64,000 bases of DNA. Source: Candidula unifasciata (Eukaryota > Mollusca > Gastropoda > Stylommatophora > Geomitridae). The position numbers were made by a program, and so were the translations under genes. The notes below the pieces were generated by a model, which saw only the letters and a program-made list of their open reading frames with translations, was not told the DNA's origin and ran no database searches. The DNA lies in NCBI GenBank assembly GCA_905116865.2, contig CAJHNH020008446.1, forward strand, positions 124,001 through 188,000. The letters run 5' to 3'. Each line of letters begins with the position of its first letter. The first letter of the stretch is position 1. This document shows positions 52,049 to 63,598 of this stretch, piece by piece.

Positions 52049-52515
52049 TACTAAGTTTTAATTAAAAAAAAAAATGTAATGAAATGACAGTAGTATATAG
52101 TAGAATTTATTATTGCCTGGCGTTTTTCACAGTATCGCGCAAGGTACATATTACAGAGTTTAACATCAATGTATAATAAAGGAAAACAGACAAATCCCAT
52201 TTTTATTTTACACCATTCATCAACCCACAGAAGTCTTTGATTAATTACGTGATCATTTTGTTTAAATAGGATTACCCCTCCTTTTTCTGACCTCCTAACT
52301 CTTTCTGTCCGAGCAATGCATCATGTATGCTATGCTTATGTCTTTGTGTATCAGTGCATCACTTGGTGTGTTATTTTTTTAAATGTTTGGTCTTGGTATG
52401 CAAAAGAAATCTGGCCAACTATTTTAAATACTCAAAACAATAAAATGTGCAATGTTTTGTTTGTGTCCTCATTGTTTAAATATTTTAAAAACAGCAAAAA
52501 ATGTGCTGCTGTATC
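52049..52515. other. Unassigned AT-rich stretch
   Basis: No feature is recognised. Confidence 0.4.
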
Positions 52516-52524
52516 TTTGAAAAT

Positions 52525-52748
52525 CATTCCTTACGTCCTTCTTAGGACGTAATTTTTTTTAAATTTGAAGCCCCACTCTGGCTTTTGCCAGAGGCCGCAA
52601 TATAGGCAGGCCATCAATATGGCCAATTGTCTAAACGCAGTTTCTGGGACCTATCCATGGTGATCCTTATCCGCATGGTGGCACTTTGTGTCATCAGGTA
52701 TTTATCGCTTGTGTGATGTCCTGGTGGGGTAGAAAGTCAGTCAGTCTT
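52525..52748 (+). repeat. Dispersed repeat family E copy
   Basis: It begins at the hairpin TTACGTCCTTCTTAGGACGTAA, has GAAGCCCCACTCTGGCTTTT, and ends GGGGTAGAAAGTCAGTCAGTC. Confidence 0.88.
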
Positions 52749-53004
52749 TGAAAATCATACACTGGGATGTTTGCAAAAATTGGGGTTTCTACTTTAAAAC
52801 TATTTGGGACTGAAAAGTTAATCAAAATCAGGCAATACATTTTTCGGTGCATCGTTGGCATATTTGTTATGTAAGTTCAAAGTTCAAAATGGGAAGGTAT
52901 GTCGAGTTCTGAAACTTAAGTCTGTTAATGATCAGAGCTTTATGTGTGTTCAATTACGAATATAAAGTCAGATGCTGACAAACAAGGTTTGAGTCTTAAC
53001 AACA

Positions 53005-53340
53005 ATCAGCAAGTCCTTTACAGAACATCGCTTTCTTCACGGCACGCCTGAAAGTATCCATTTCCCTAGCCAGCTCTCTGGCCACATGTACTTTGGATGC
53101 CAATGCTTCATCAATATCCTGTATCCATCTTTGCTGAGGTCAAGCCATGCCTCACCTTCCACAAACAGCACCCTTCAACACTGTCTTTTCCAAGCCACCA
53201 TGACGCTTGATGTGGCCAAAATATTTCACCCTTTGGGACAGGCTTCCTTTTTATGAGCCAGTTCTCCATGATGTTCAACTCATTTAGAATGTTGATGTTT
53301 TTCCTCTTCCTAATCCATGGTATTCATGGGATTGTTTCAG
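53005..53340 (-). mobile_element. Degenerate LINE 3' fragment
   Basis: Minus translation: RWIQDIDEALASKVHVAREL then AREMDTFRRAVKKAMFCKG, a LINE polyprotein C-terminus different from the 51.5-kb family. Broken upstream by frameshifts. Confidence 0.75.
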
Positions 53341-53356
53341 TTTAAAAGCTCACAAG

Positions 53357-53360
<4 letters not shown>

Positions 53361-53395
<35 letters not shown>
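53361..53395. repeat. (CA)n microsatellite
   Basis: About 17 CA units. Confidence 0.97.
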
Positions 53396-53397
<2 letters not shown>

Positions 53398-53399
53398 GT

Positions 53400-55035
53400 T
53401 GAATCTAGGTAAAGCTTAAGTGAGTTGAAAAACAGAAACAATTTGTTTTATTTAATTCTTTTTGCATTTGCAGTTTTCTAGCTTGAGTAAGGAGATTTAC
53501 TTCCAAGGTGTTTGGCCTGTAGCCAGCAGTAGTTAGGAAATGATCAACAACAGAACCGTTGCACTCCTGAATGCAGTAGTCAACAAATTTTCAGAAGTTA
53601 TTTGTATCACAATTTAAATACATCACTTCTGATTGGTTGTGACATGTGGATTTCAAATGTCAGACATTTACTAAAACAAGCAGAGGCTGTGTCAATAATA
53701 CTGAGCTCTCCAGTTTTTATGTTTGAAAAAAAAAAAAATCACCTTATAAATTTGAAGTTACTATGGCAGTCACATGTCTGACCTTGAAATTCCGATGCAG
53801 AGATATACATCCTGACTTGACAGTGACAATGTGATTTTATATTGCAGTGAACAGGATTAATTGTTGTGCTTCGTTATGTGTTGAGTTAACTTTGCAGTAA
53901 ATTGTGCAATGTGCTGTTTCTATCCACATTATTTAAATTTACGAAGGGAAAACATTCTAAATAGTAAAATTCCCAAACTGGCTTTGAGTGCTTTTTTTTT
54001 TTTTTTAAATTATGAATTTACATTACAGTAATACAAAGATTGTATGCTTGTTTATTTCTCTGGTGTGAACAGTCAGTCTTTGTATCCTTTGGTGTGAACA
54101 GTCAGTCTTTTTACTTGAGCATTTCAAAAATTGTAGTTACATCCTTAGTTAATTGAATGTGAACATTAAATGACAGAAACAAAATAACAGGAACATTTGA
54201 ACCCATTCCACCATTATTCAGTTGTTATTCTGGCTCTGTTTGCTTGCATCTTGAAATAATTTAATGAGGTGTCCCTTGTCACATTCCAACAGGAATCAGC
54301 AAGCTCCGAAAGGCTCCAATTGCCTTCATACCTTGTCTCTACGGCAGCAATTTTCCTGATTGAATGAATCGATCAATCAAGAACTAACATCACTGTACTC
54401 AGGACATTACCACACTTGCTCAGTCTCACTCTTCAGTAGCCAACAAAGAGTTGACATGCGAATAGCGCCAATTACAACCTGAAAAAGAAAAACCAGCTTC
54501 TGTTTCCCCTTCAGAAACTCTACACCCCCCCTCCCCACTGAATTAACTGAATTAGTCTTTCGCTGTATAGATTCTCTATCTGTGTTATTGCACTTATTGC
54601 ACTGTGCATTTGATCCCGTAGAGCCTACACCATATCCTCTACATCATATAGTAGCCTACCACCACAGGAGCGATGGTGGCTAATCTATCAGCCTGCTTTT
54701 TACCTCACACACCAGAATGTCCTGGACAGAAAATCTAAGATATACTCCTGATCTGGGTCGTGATAAGCCCTGATAAAATTGTTCACTGTACTCATCCCTG
54801 ATGGCTCCACAGTTTGACATTTTAAAAAAAAGTCCAGATGAGAATCCTGTAAATGAATATTCAAAGACAATTTGCAGCCAAGACTCTTATACTTCAGAAG
54901 TAGATTGTCGACAATCTCATTGTCATTATCAGATCTGTTCTCACCCCCCTCTCCTTTTTCCCTTGAAACAAAAAAAAATGATCCCTCTAGATTTGCATTT
55001 AAAACTCATAGAAACCAAGTTCAGCCATACAGCAC
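53400..55035. other. Unassigned intergenic stretch
   Basis: No gene family is recognised. An open frame at 54,801-55,079 (+, 92 codons) follows an acceptor-like CTCCACAG at about 54,802-54,809, but it has no recognisable motif and ends in a local tandem duplication, so I leave it unassigned. Confidence 0.4.
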
Positions 55036-55039
55036 AATT

Positions 55040-55165
55040 AGACTGGGGCACTACAAAATGGTTACAAGTTAACCTGTAGTCCCAAGTTGGGTGGGTCTGG
55101 TTCTGACTGGGCCACTACAAAATGGTTGCAAGTTAACCTGTAGTCCTAGGTTGGATGGGTCTGGT
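55040..55165. repeat. 63-bp tandem duplication
   Basis: GACTGGG.CACTACAAAATGG, AGTTAACCTGTAGTCC and GGGTCTGGTTCTG occur twice. Confidence 0.93.
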
Positions 55166-55384
55166 TCTGTCTGCCTGGCTGTTATGACTGCCTGATTGGC
55201 CAATGTCTTCTGATTTAGTGGTCACTTCTTGAACGTTCTTTCCATTCATAGAGAAAGTAACAGTACTTGAGGTATCCACTCTGTAGTTCAAGTAAAAGAG
55301 TGACCACTTTCAAGTTGCTGCAAACTGACCAATGATGATGAATGAACTGTATGACCAACCGGAATTAATGGTAACACTTTACCA

Positions 55385-55515
55385 GCAAAGGGAGTCGCCG
55401 TGGCTGATCAGCTAGACGCTCCCTGGCAGAGCCATGCTTTTTTCAAAAATGACCTTGACTCCCAGGTCGACCCAGCCTTGAGTGGGTACCGGGTGCAGTC
55501 CCAGGAAAATTCAGA
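55385..55515 (+). mobile_element. SINE family B fragment (head and body)
   Basis: AGTCGCCGTGGCTGATCAGC, CCCAGGTCGACCCAGCCTTG and GAGTGGGTACCGGGTGCAG match the family. The tail is missing. Confidence 0.83.
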
Positions 55516-55984
55516 ATTAAAATGTGTATCTTAAAAATGCACGATTTCCCCATGTTTTATGCAGGATTTAAGATTCTAGGTCACTGGTACTGAGCATATG
55601 GTTCAATATTGAATTTGGTTTTTTAAATGATTCTTTTTAATGATTATTATAAGGAGAACATTTTAAAAGTATAAATCGATGAAACAGTTTAATTTTGTTT
55701 CAAAATACTAGCCGTGTGTACTGGCTTCCCATTGTTGGCCCAAATGCTTTGTGACAAAGGTGACATGAATATTACTGCTAAATGCATCAGGCAAATGTAA
55801 AGCAACAGAAATCATTTCTTATAAGCTGGCAACAATCATTAATTGGAGCATGTGGAGAATAGAAGGGTCACAAATGCATAATATGAGGAAACAAAATAAA
55901 GAACATTGAAATAAAGAAGGGGAAAGGATGAGGAAGAAAAAGCTGAACATAAAAGATAGTTTAGCCACTCTTACATCTCCAGGG
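55516..55984. other. Unassigned AT-rich stretch
   Basis: No feature is recognised. Confidence 0.4.
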
Positions 55985-56530
55985 TTCAGTCAATCAGTCA
56001 ATCAATCCTTATCACGCCCAGAGGCACATAAGGCAGAGACAAACTGTCTCCACTCATATGGATCCTGGGCCATCCTCTAGTTCTCCAGTTTTGTCCTTTG
56101 TGCAGTCTTGAGTTCAACCTCAAAAGTTTTCCTGTAAGTTCCTCTGGGTCTGCCTCTCTGTCCTTGTGGTGTCCATTTCATTGCCTGTCTTGGCCATCTG
56201 TCTTTTTTCATTTTTAGGATGTATCCAATCCACCTCCATCTTCATTTTTTTAATTTCTAAAGTGGCATCTTCTAAGTTTGTCATTTGTTGTAATCAACAA
56301 TTGATGATTTTATCTTCCCATGTGAACCCCAACAATGTTCTGAGAAGTCTTCCCTCAAAACCTCTGAGCAAGCTCTCTATTTTTCCATTTGTTTTCCAAG
56401 TTTCTGCTCCATAGAGGAGAAATGCTCTAATGCATGTTTTGTATATCCCGAGTTTAGTTCTAGTGCTGTAGATGTTTGATCTCCAGGCACTCTGAAGCCT
56501 GTTGTAAGCAGCATTTGCATTTAAAAAAAA
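55985..56530 (-). mobile_element. Degenerate LINE 3' fragment, third type
   Basis: The minus strand reads NANAAYNRLQSAWRSNIYST, KTCIRAFLLYGAETWK and LRTLLGFTWEDKIIN. With frameshifts comes a GRPRG-type tail, then RMAQDPYEWRQFVSALCA-like text. This is the post-RT region of a LINE of another family than those at 51.5 and 59.6 kb. Confidence 0.8.
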
Positions 56531-56775
56531 GAGAGGTGCCATGATGTAGTGGCTAGACACTTACCTAGGGGCCTAAGATCGTGGTTTCAAATCCATGCTG
56601 AGTCCTTTTTTCCCCCTTCAAAATAGACCTTGGCCCAGCCTCAAATGAGTACCAGATAATATCCTAGAAAGTAAAGGTGGCCGGTGATATGTTGAACATA
56701 TAACTCAGAAAGTGCTGTTGATCTATAAAAACTGTATTCTGGCACCATATGCCTGGCATTTAAAGTCTCCTGTAC
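56530..56775 (+). mobile_element. SINE family B copy
   Basis: The head CATGATGTAGTGGCTAGACA, body CTTGGCCCAGCCTCAAATGA, end CACCATATGCCTGGC. It abuts the LINE end, with A-rich sequence at the junction. Confidence 0.8.
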
Positions 56776-57004
56776 ATCTCATTGAATTATTATTACACAC
56801 TGAACAATGTGCAAAGGTGCCAGGGACCAATCTCAGCTGGCATTTATATAATACTTTTATATAATGTTTTATATAATATTCAGTTTTGAAGCAAAAGCAA
56901 ATTCACTCCTGGGGGTTCAGCATTTGTGCTCTGGGTAACATTTTCATACTCATACTTTAGAGCAGGGGTTCTCAAAATATTTCATTCAACACATTTTTTG
57001 AAGC

Positions 57005-57112
57005 TAACCCTCCCTCCCTCCAGTCCCCATCCCTCCAGTTCCCCCCTCGTCCCCCCCCTCCAGTTCCCATCCCTCCAGTTCCCCCCCTCCAGTTCCCCCA
57101 CCCCTCCTCTTG
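57005..57112. repeat. C-rich CTCCAGTTCCC repeat
   Basis: Short C-rich units related to the larger array starting at 57,350, separated from it by a family E element. Confidence 0.85.
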
Positions 57113-57127
57113 TTTTTTATATATCAT

Positions 57128-57345
57128 AGGTGTTTCGTCCTTTTAAGGATGAAATTTTTTGTTATTTGAGGCCCCACCCTGGCTTTTGCCAGGGGCCGCA
57201 ATAAAGGCAGGCCATAAATATGGCCAATTGTCTGAAAGCGGTTTCTGAGACCTCTCCATGGCGATCCTCATCCACATGGTGGCACTTTGTGTCATAGGGT
57301 GTTTATCGCTTGTGTGATGTCCTAGTGGGGTAGAAAGTCAGTCAG
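57128..57345 (+). repeat. Dispersed repeat family E copy
   Basis: GTTTCGTCCTTTTAAGGATGAAA hairpin-like end, GAGGCCCCACCCTGGCTTTT, GGCACTTTGTGTCATAGGGT and a GTCAGTCAG end. It lies between two parts of the C-rich array. Confidence 0.88.
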
Positions 57346-57349
57346 TCAG

Positions 57350-57805
57350 ACCCCTCCTCCAGTCCCCATCCCGACTCCTCCAGTCCCCATCGCGACTCCT
57401 TCAGTCCCCATCCCGACTCCTCCAGTCCCCATCCCGACTCCTCCAGTCCCCATCCCGACTCCTCCAGTCCCCATCCCGACTCCTCCAGTCCCCTTCCCGA
57501 CTCCTTCAGTCCCCCTCCCGACTCCTCCAGTCCCCCTCCCGACTTCTCCAGTCCCCATCCCGACTCCTTCAGTCCCCCTCCCGACTCCTCCAGTCCCCAT
57601 CCCGACTCCTTCAGTCCCCATCCCGACTCCTTCAGTCCCCATCCCGACTCCTCCAGTCCCCATCCCGACTCCTCCAGTCCCCATCCCGACTCCTCCAGTC
57701 CCCATCCCAACTCCTCCAGTCCCCATTCCGACTCCTCCAGTCCCCATCCCGACTCCTTCAGTCCCCATCCCGACTCCTTCAGTCCCCATTCCGACTCCTC
57801 CAGTT
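57350..57805. repeat. 21-bp C-rich minisatellite, about 21 copies; G-rich on the minus strand
   Basis: The unit CTCCTCCAGTCCCCATCCCGA. The minus strand has GGGATGGGGACTGGAGGAG in series, a candidate for G-quadruplex formation. As 21 is divisible by 3, open frames of 7-residue repeats appear and are not genes. Confidence 0.95.
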
Positions 57806-58009
57806 TCTTAAGAAAATCATAAGTACCAACAGCATGTACATAATTTGCAAAACTTAAAATGGAAACATGTCCATACTGCCTTTTTATTTTGTCACAACCT
57901 CCCCCCCCCCCCTATCTTTCTGTTGCATTTAAAGATTTCCTGCTTTAAAAATTAGCCTAATTAAATTACAGCCACAAGTAAATAATTCAATAATAAGTAA
58001 TAATTGTGA

Positions 58010-58255
58010 AGGTTAGGTTAGTTGTGTATCCTTTACAGGACACTGCAGAACCAACCTCATCAGCCCCTGGCTGTTGTGTGGTTTTTCTAGGCAAATTTAC
58101 GTCCAGTAGTTTGCCATTGCTTTCTGGACGGTTGGCTTTCCTGATACCACTGTCGAAACCAACGCAAGGCACATGGCCAACAGCTGGGATTGAACCCGGC
58201 ATCCCGGCATTACGAAGCGTTCGCATTGACTTAGCCACAGAGCCGACAATAAATG
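58010..58255 (-). mobile_element. SINE family A copy
   Basis: The minus strand has the head GTCGGCTCTGTGGCTAAGTC, B-box GGGTTCAATCCCAG, body GCAATGGCAAACTACTGGAC and a CAGTGTCCTGTAAAGGATAC end. Confidence 0.9.
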
Positions 58256-58864
58256 CAAAGAGAACAAGGAAATAAAATCCTGGGCACAAATAATGCCACT
58301 GTTTTGTCACGTTGTCTAGTCAAAATACTGGCGTCCAGTTATTATTTATTGTAAGGGTTTGACATTCGCTACCAGAATAAAATGACTGACTGGCTGGCTG
58401 TTTTTCCCCCTCCGTTCTGCTACCTGGTTTTCACACCCTTACGAATGAGTCACATCCTAGACGTCAATCCAACCAGGCAAATCCCAGCTACCTCGTTAAA
58501 TTTGATCAGAAATCAACTAACTGTAACTACGCACGGCAAGATTATATAATAATGTTGAGTATTATAGATTAATCCGGTTGACTCTGCCAACTAGAACAGT
58601 AAGATGATCAAGGTAATAATTTTTTGTTTATTTGTAACCTATCACCAGGAGAAGGTTAAATCTAGTCACTTTCGGTTGTGACACAACCCTGTGAATACTG
58701 ACATATATTATTATTTCTGCAATGACTTCGAACGATGTAGTTGTTGAATAAGCATTTTATTCAGCCGAACACGGGTATCAGGGACTTGTTCTGTTGACTC
58801 TTATCACAAATGTTGTATCAAACTTTCTGTGGGAGAATCCACAATTTAAATGGATTGTATCGGT
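58256..58864 (-). other. 3' flank of the minus-strand Patched-domain paralog
   Basis: AATAAA overlaps the stop codon region (58,862-58,868 on minus) and a second GAATAAAATGC lies near 58,747-58,757. These are candidate polyadenylation signals. Nothing else is recognised. Confidence 0.5.
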
Positions 58865-59065
58865 TTATTCTGCAGGATTGAAACTGTCATTTATGTACTC
58901 GTGAGGCATTTTTTCCTGATGAGGCTCTTGGTGGCTGATCACGAAGATTTGAGGCTGAGGCCTGGCATCTTCGGTGGCAGCTGTTGAATCGTGTGTGTGG
59001 GGAGGCTGGTCTGACGCAAAATGGTTCGATATACTTCTTGTCTTGCTCAGGTCAAGGCCATTTGT
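58865..59065 (-). CDS. Terminal exon of the tail-to-tail Patched-domain paralog
   Basis: Minus-strand acceptor TTTTGATTCTACAG. Phase 0, fitting the phase-0 donor of the exon at 63,599-63,805. It encodes 66 residues, TNGLDLSKTRSISNHFAS..., rich in Ser, Thr, His, Pro and Gln, ending DSFNPAE and TAA. This would be the cytoplasmic C-terminus. The plus-strand gene has no visible counterpart, so the two paralogs would end differently. The sequence has no known domain; the call rests on splice phase, position and a polyadenylation signal at the stop. Confidence 0.65.
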   Translation of the reverse strand, partial: TNGLDLSKTRSISNHFASDQPPHTHDSTAATEDARPQPQIFVISHQEPHQEKMPHEYINDSFNPAE

Positions 59066-59480
59066 CTGTAGAATCAAAACATTATATAATCAGGTTCACA
59101 TATTTGTAGTCACGAAGCAAGGAGAAACAACAAAAATATCTACAAGTATAAGCTTTACAACTGCAAATGCAAAGTGAAGTAAATAAAATAAATTAATTAT
59201 GTTTCTGTGTTTTGACTCACCTGGACTTGACATAGATCCAACCTGGCATGTCAGCACTATACTTTATATTCATAATTAAACAGCCATAGAGCTCTGATCA
59301 ATAACAAACTAAATTTTCAGAAATTCATATCTTTCCATTCTGAGTTTACATAATGATGATATCAAAAAATACACTGCATACTTTATTACCTGGCATGTTT
59401 GCTCGCCTTCAGCTTTTCCCTCCAGCATGTTTTTTTTTTTTTAAAGAAAATGTCACTTGTCTCTTGTTCATTTCCTTCAG
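59066..59480 (-). other. Intron of the minus-strand paralog
   Basis: AT-rich with no exon recognised. Confidence 0.5.
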
Positions 59481-59484
59481 CATC

Positions 59485-59574
59485 TCTCTTTTCATGAACA
59501 GACACTTCAGAACCTCTGTATTTGATTGTTTTTACTCTTTGTTCATGAATGGTCACTTCAGAACCTCTTTATTT
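59485..59574. repeat. Left remnant of the 51-bp array
   Basis: About 1.7 units (CACTTCAGAACCTCTGTATT...) cut off from the main array by a LINE insertion. Confidence 0.93.
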
Positions 59575-60090
59575 ACTTTTTCCTTCCACGTATGCCGCTA
59601 AGCGTTGTGGGGAGATGCAAGTTCCTGTCATAAGCAAGGCGGGCAGCATCTGATGTTCTGAGGCCATGCTTTTGGCAGGTTTCGGAGACCCCGTCAATCC
59701 ACCGTTTCCTTGGTCTTCCTCTTGCATTATATCCTGAGCTTCTTTGGTTGAAAATTTGTGATGTTATTTGGTCATTTTTCATCCTGGTTAGATGTCTAAA
59801 CCATTTCATTCTTTGATGTTCTATGTAGTCTAAACATGGTGTAGTTTTGACAGTGTTTCTAATGTCTATGTTCTTTATCCTGTCTAGTCTGGTCTTATTC
59901 GCTGCTTTTCTTAGACATTTCATTTCACAGGCTTCTATTTTTCTTTCATGGGTCTTGTTGATTGTCCATGTCTGGCACTGGTAGCAGAGTGTTGAAATGA
60001 AGATGGTGTTTATCAATTGTCTTTTGGTCTTCATGGTTATATCTGGATGTTTAAGCAGAGGTGATAGTTGGTATGTGACAGCATTTGCTT
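59575..60090 (-). mobile_element. LINE 3' end inserted in the 51-bp array
   Basis: The minus strand is open: QLSPLLKHPDITMKTKRQLI, TIFISTLCYQCQTWTIN, EMKCLRKAANKTRLDRI, RMKWFRHLTRMKNDQITSQI, NARGRPRKRWIDGVSETCQ. It is the same family as the LINE at 7.3-8.4 kb (QLSPLLRHPSIT, WFGHLVRMQQDQI, RGRPQKQWI). It is 5'-truncated, with array units on both sides. Confidence 0.9.
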
Positions 60091-63000
60091 TCTGAACCTC
60101 TGTATTTAATTGTTTGTATTCTTTGTTCATTAATGATTACTTCAGAACCTCTTTTTTTGATGGTTTTTATTCTTTGTTCATTAATGATCAATTCAGAACC
60201 TCTGTATTTGATTGTTTTTATTCTTTGTTCATTAATGATCACTTCAGAACTACTGTATTTGATTGTTTTTATTCTTTGTTCATTAATGATCACTCCAGAA
60301 CCTCTGTATTTGATTGTTTTTATTCTTTGTTTATTAATGATCACTTCAGAACCTCTATATTTGATTGTTTTTATTCTTTGTTTATTAATGATCACTTCAG
60401 AACCTCTGTATTTGATTGTTTTTATTCTTTGTTTATTAATGATCACTTCAGAACCTCTGTATTTGATTGTTTTTATTCTTTGTTTATTAATGATCACTTC
60501 AGAACCTCTGTATTTGATTGTTTTTATTCTTTGTTCATTAATGATCACTCCAGAACCTCTGTATTTGATTGTTTTTATTCTTTGTTTATTAATGATCACT
60601 TCAGAACCTCTATATTTGATTGTTTTTATTCTTTGTTTATTAATGATCACTTCAGAACCTCTGTATTTGATTGTTTTTATTCTTTGTTTATTAATGATCA
60701 CTTCAGAACCTCTGTATTTGATTGTTTTTATTTTTTGTTTATTAATGATCACTTCAGAACCTCTGTATTTGATTGTTTTTATTCTTTGTTCATTAATGAT
60801 CACTTCAGAACCTCTGTATTTGATTGTTTTTATTTTTTGTTTATTAATGATCACTTCAGAACCTCTGTATTTGATTGTTTTTATTCTTTGTTCATTAATG
60901 ATCACTTCAGAACCTCTGTATTTGATTGTTTTTATTCTTTGTTCATTAATGATCACTTCAGAACCTCTGTATTTGATTGTTTTTATTCTTTGTTCATTAA
61001 TGATCACTTCAGAACCTCTGTATTTGATTGTTTTTTATTCTTTGTTCATTAATGATCACTTCAGAACCTCTGTATTTGATTGTTTTTATTCTTTGTTCAT
61101 TAATGATCACTTCAGAACCTCTGTATTTGATTGTTTTTATTCTTTGTTCATTAATGATCACTTCAAAACCTCTGTATTTGATTGTTTTTATTCTTTGTTC
61201 ATTAATGATCACTTCAGAACCTCTGTATTTGATTGTTTTTATTCTTTGTTCATTAATGATCACTTCAGAACCTCTGTATTTGATTGTTTTTATTCTTTGT
61301 TCATTAATGATCACTTCAGAACCTCTGTATTTGATTGTTTTATTTTTTGTTCATTAATGATCACTTCAGAACCTCTGTATTTGATTGTTTTTATTCTTTG
61401 TTCATTAATGATCACTTCAGAACCTCTGTATTTGATTGTTTTTATTCTTTGTTCATTAATGATCACTTCAGAACCTCTGTATTTGATTGTTTTTATTCTT
61501 TGTTCATTAATGATCACTTCAGAACCTCAGTATTTGATTGTTTGTATTCTTTGTTCATTAATGATCACTTCAAAACCTCTGTATTTGATTGTTTTTATTC
61601 TTTGTTCATTAATGATCACTTCAGAACCTCTGTATTTGATTGTTTGTATTCTTTGTTCATTAATGATCACTTCAAAACCTCTGTATTTGATTGTTTTTAT
61701 TCTTTGTTTATGAATGGTCACTTCAGAACCTCTGTATTTGATTGTTTTTACTCTTTGTTCATGAATGATCACTTCAGAACCTCTGTATTTGATTGTTTTT
61801 ATTCTTTGTTCATTAATGATCACTTCAGAACCTCTGTATTTGATTGTTTTTATTCTTTGTTCATGAATGTTCACTTCAGAACCTCTGTATTTGATTGTTT
61901 TTATTCTTTGTTAATTAATTATCACTTCAGAACCTCTTTTTTTGATTGTTTTTATTCTTTGTTCATTAATGATCAATTCAGAACCTCTGTATTTGATTGT
62001 TTTTATTCTTTGTTCATTAATGATCACTTCAGAACTACTGTATTTGATTGTTTTTATTCTTTGTTCATTAATGATCACTCCAGAACCTCTGTATTTGATT
62101 GTTTTTATTCTTTGTTTATTAATGATCACTTCAGAACCTCTGTATTTGATTGTTTTTATTCTTTGTTTATTAATGATCACTTCAGAACCTCTGTATTTGA
62201 TTGTTTTTATTTTTTGTTTATTAATGATCACTTCAGAACCTCTGTATTTGATTGTTTTTATTCTTTGTTCATTAATGATCACTTCAGAACCTCTGTATTT
62301 GATTGTTTTTATTTTTTTGTTTATTAATGATCACTTCAGAACCTCTGTATTTGATTGTTTTTATTCTTTGTTCATTAATGATCACTTCAGAACCTCTGTA
62401 TTTGATTGTTTTTATTCTTTGTTCATTAATGATCACTTCAGAACCTCTGTATTTGATTGTTTTTATTCTTTGTTCATTAATGATCACTTCAGAACCTCTG
62501 TATTTGATTGTTTTTATTCTTTGTTCATTAATGATCACTTCAGAACCTCTGTATTTGATTGTTTTTATTCTTTGTTCATTAATGATCACTTCAGAACCTC
62601 TGTATTTGATTGTTTTTATTCTTTGTTCATTAATGATCACTTCAGAACCTCTGTATTTGATTGTTTTTATTCTTTGTTCATTAATGATCACTTCAGAACC
62701 TCTGTATTTGATTGTTTTTATTCTTTGTTCATTAATGATCACTTCAGAACCTCTGTATTTGATTGTTTTTATTCTTTGTTCATTAATGATCACTTCAGAA
62801 CCTCTGTATTTGATTGTTTTTATTCTTTGTTCATTAATGATCACTTCAGAACCTCTGTATTTGATTGTTTTTATTCTTTGTTCATTAATGATCACTTCAG
62901 AACCTCTGTATTTGATTGTTTTTATTCTTTGTTCATTAATGATCACTTCAGAACCTCTGTATTTGATTGTTTTTATTCTTTGTTCATTAATGATCACTTC

Positions 63001-63532
63001 AGAACCTCTGTATTTGATTGTTTTTATTCTTTGTTCATTAATGATCACTTCAGAACCTCTGTATTTGATTGTTTTTATTCTTTGTTCATTAATGATCACT
63101 TCAAAACCTCTGTATTTGATTGTTTTTATTCTTTGTTCATTAATGATCACTTCAAAACCTCTGTATTTGATTGTTTTTATTTTTTGTTCATTAATGATCA
63201 CTTCAGAACCTCTGTATTTGATTGTTTTTATTTTTTGTTTATTAATGATCACTTCAGAACCTCTGTATTTGATTGTTTTTATTTTTTGTTTATTAATGAT
63301 CACTTCAGAACCTCTGTATTTGATTGTTTTTATTCTTTGTTCATTAATGATCACTTCAGAAACTCTGTATTTGATTGTTTTTATTTATTGTTCATTAATG
63401 ATCACTTCAGAACCTCTGTATTTGATTGTTTTTATTCTTTGTTCATTAATGATCACTTCAGAACCTCTGTATTTGATTGTTTTTATTTTTTGTTTATTAA
63501 TGATCACTTCAGAACCTTTGTATTTGAATGTT
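60091..63532. repeat. 51-bp minisatellite, about 67 copies
   Basis: The unit GAACCTCTGTATTTGATTGT plus TTTTATTCTTTGTTCATTAA and TGATCACTTCA. It is an intronic array between the last two exons of the minus-strand paralog. The period is divisible by three, so all frames show 17-residue repeats. A block with diagnostic variants is duplicated 1,785 bp (35 units) apart. Confidence 0.98.
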
Positions 63533-63598
63533 TTTACATAAGAAATGTTTGTTCCTAAGAAATGTAGACTTGACACAAATTGTGCAACATTTGTTTAC

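Noticed and set aside
54801..55079. 92-codon plus-strand open frame after a CTCCACAG acceptor-like site as a possible last exon of the plus gene
   Set aside because: No motif, no similarity to the paralog's terminal exon, and its end overlaps a local tandem duplication. Splicing to the nearer 48,443 acceptor is simpler. Only cDNA could decide.
57342..57789. Gly/Glu/Ser/Trp-rich repeat open frames on the minus strand
   Set aside because: 21-bp minisatellite, with two frames equally open.
58006..58310. Open frames on both strands near 58.1 kb, similar to one near 8.2 kb
   Set aside because: Both are translations of a tRNA-derived SINE (family A), not conserved protein.
60085..63558. Open frames of 300-540 codons on both strands with 17-residue repeats
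   Set aside because: They come from a 51-bp minisatellite whose period is divisible by three. The array is intronic in the minus-strand paralog, and the same unit is only 9 copies long in the other paralog.
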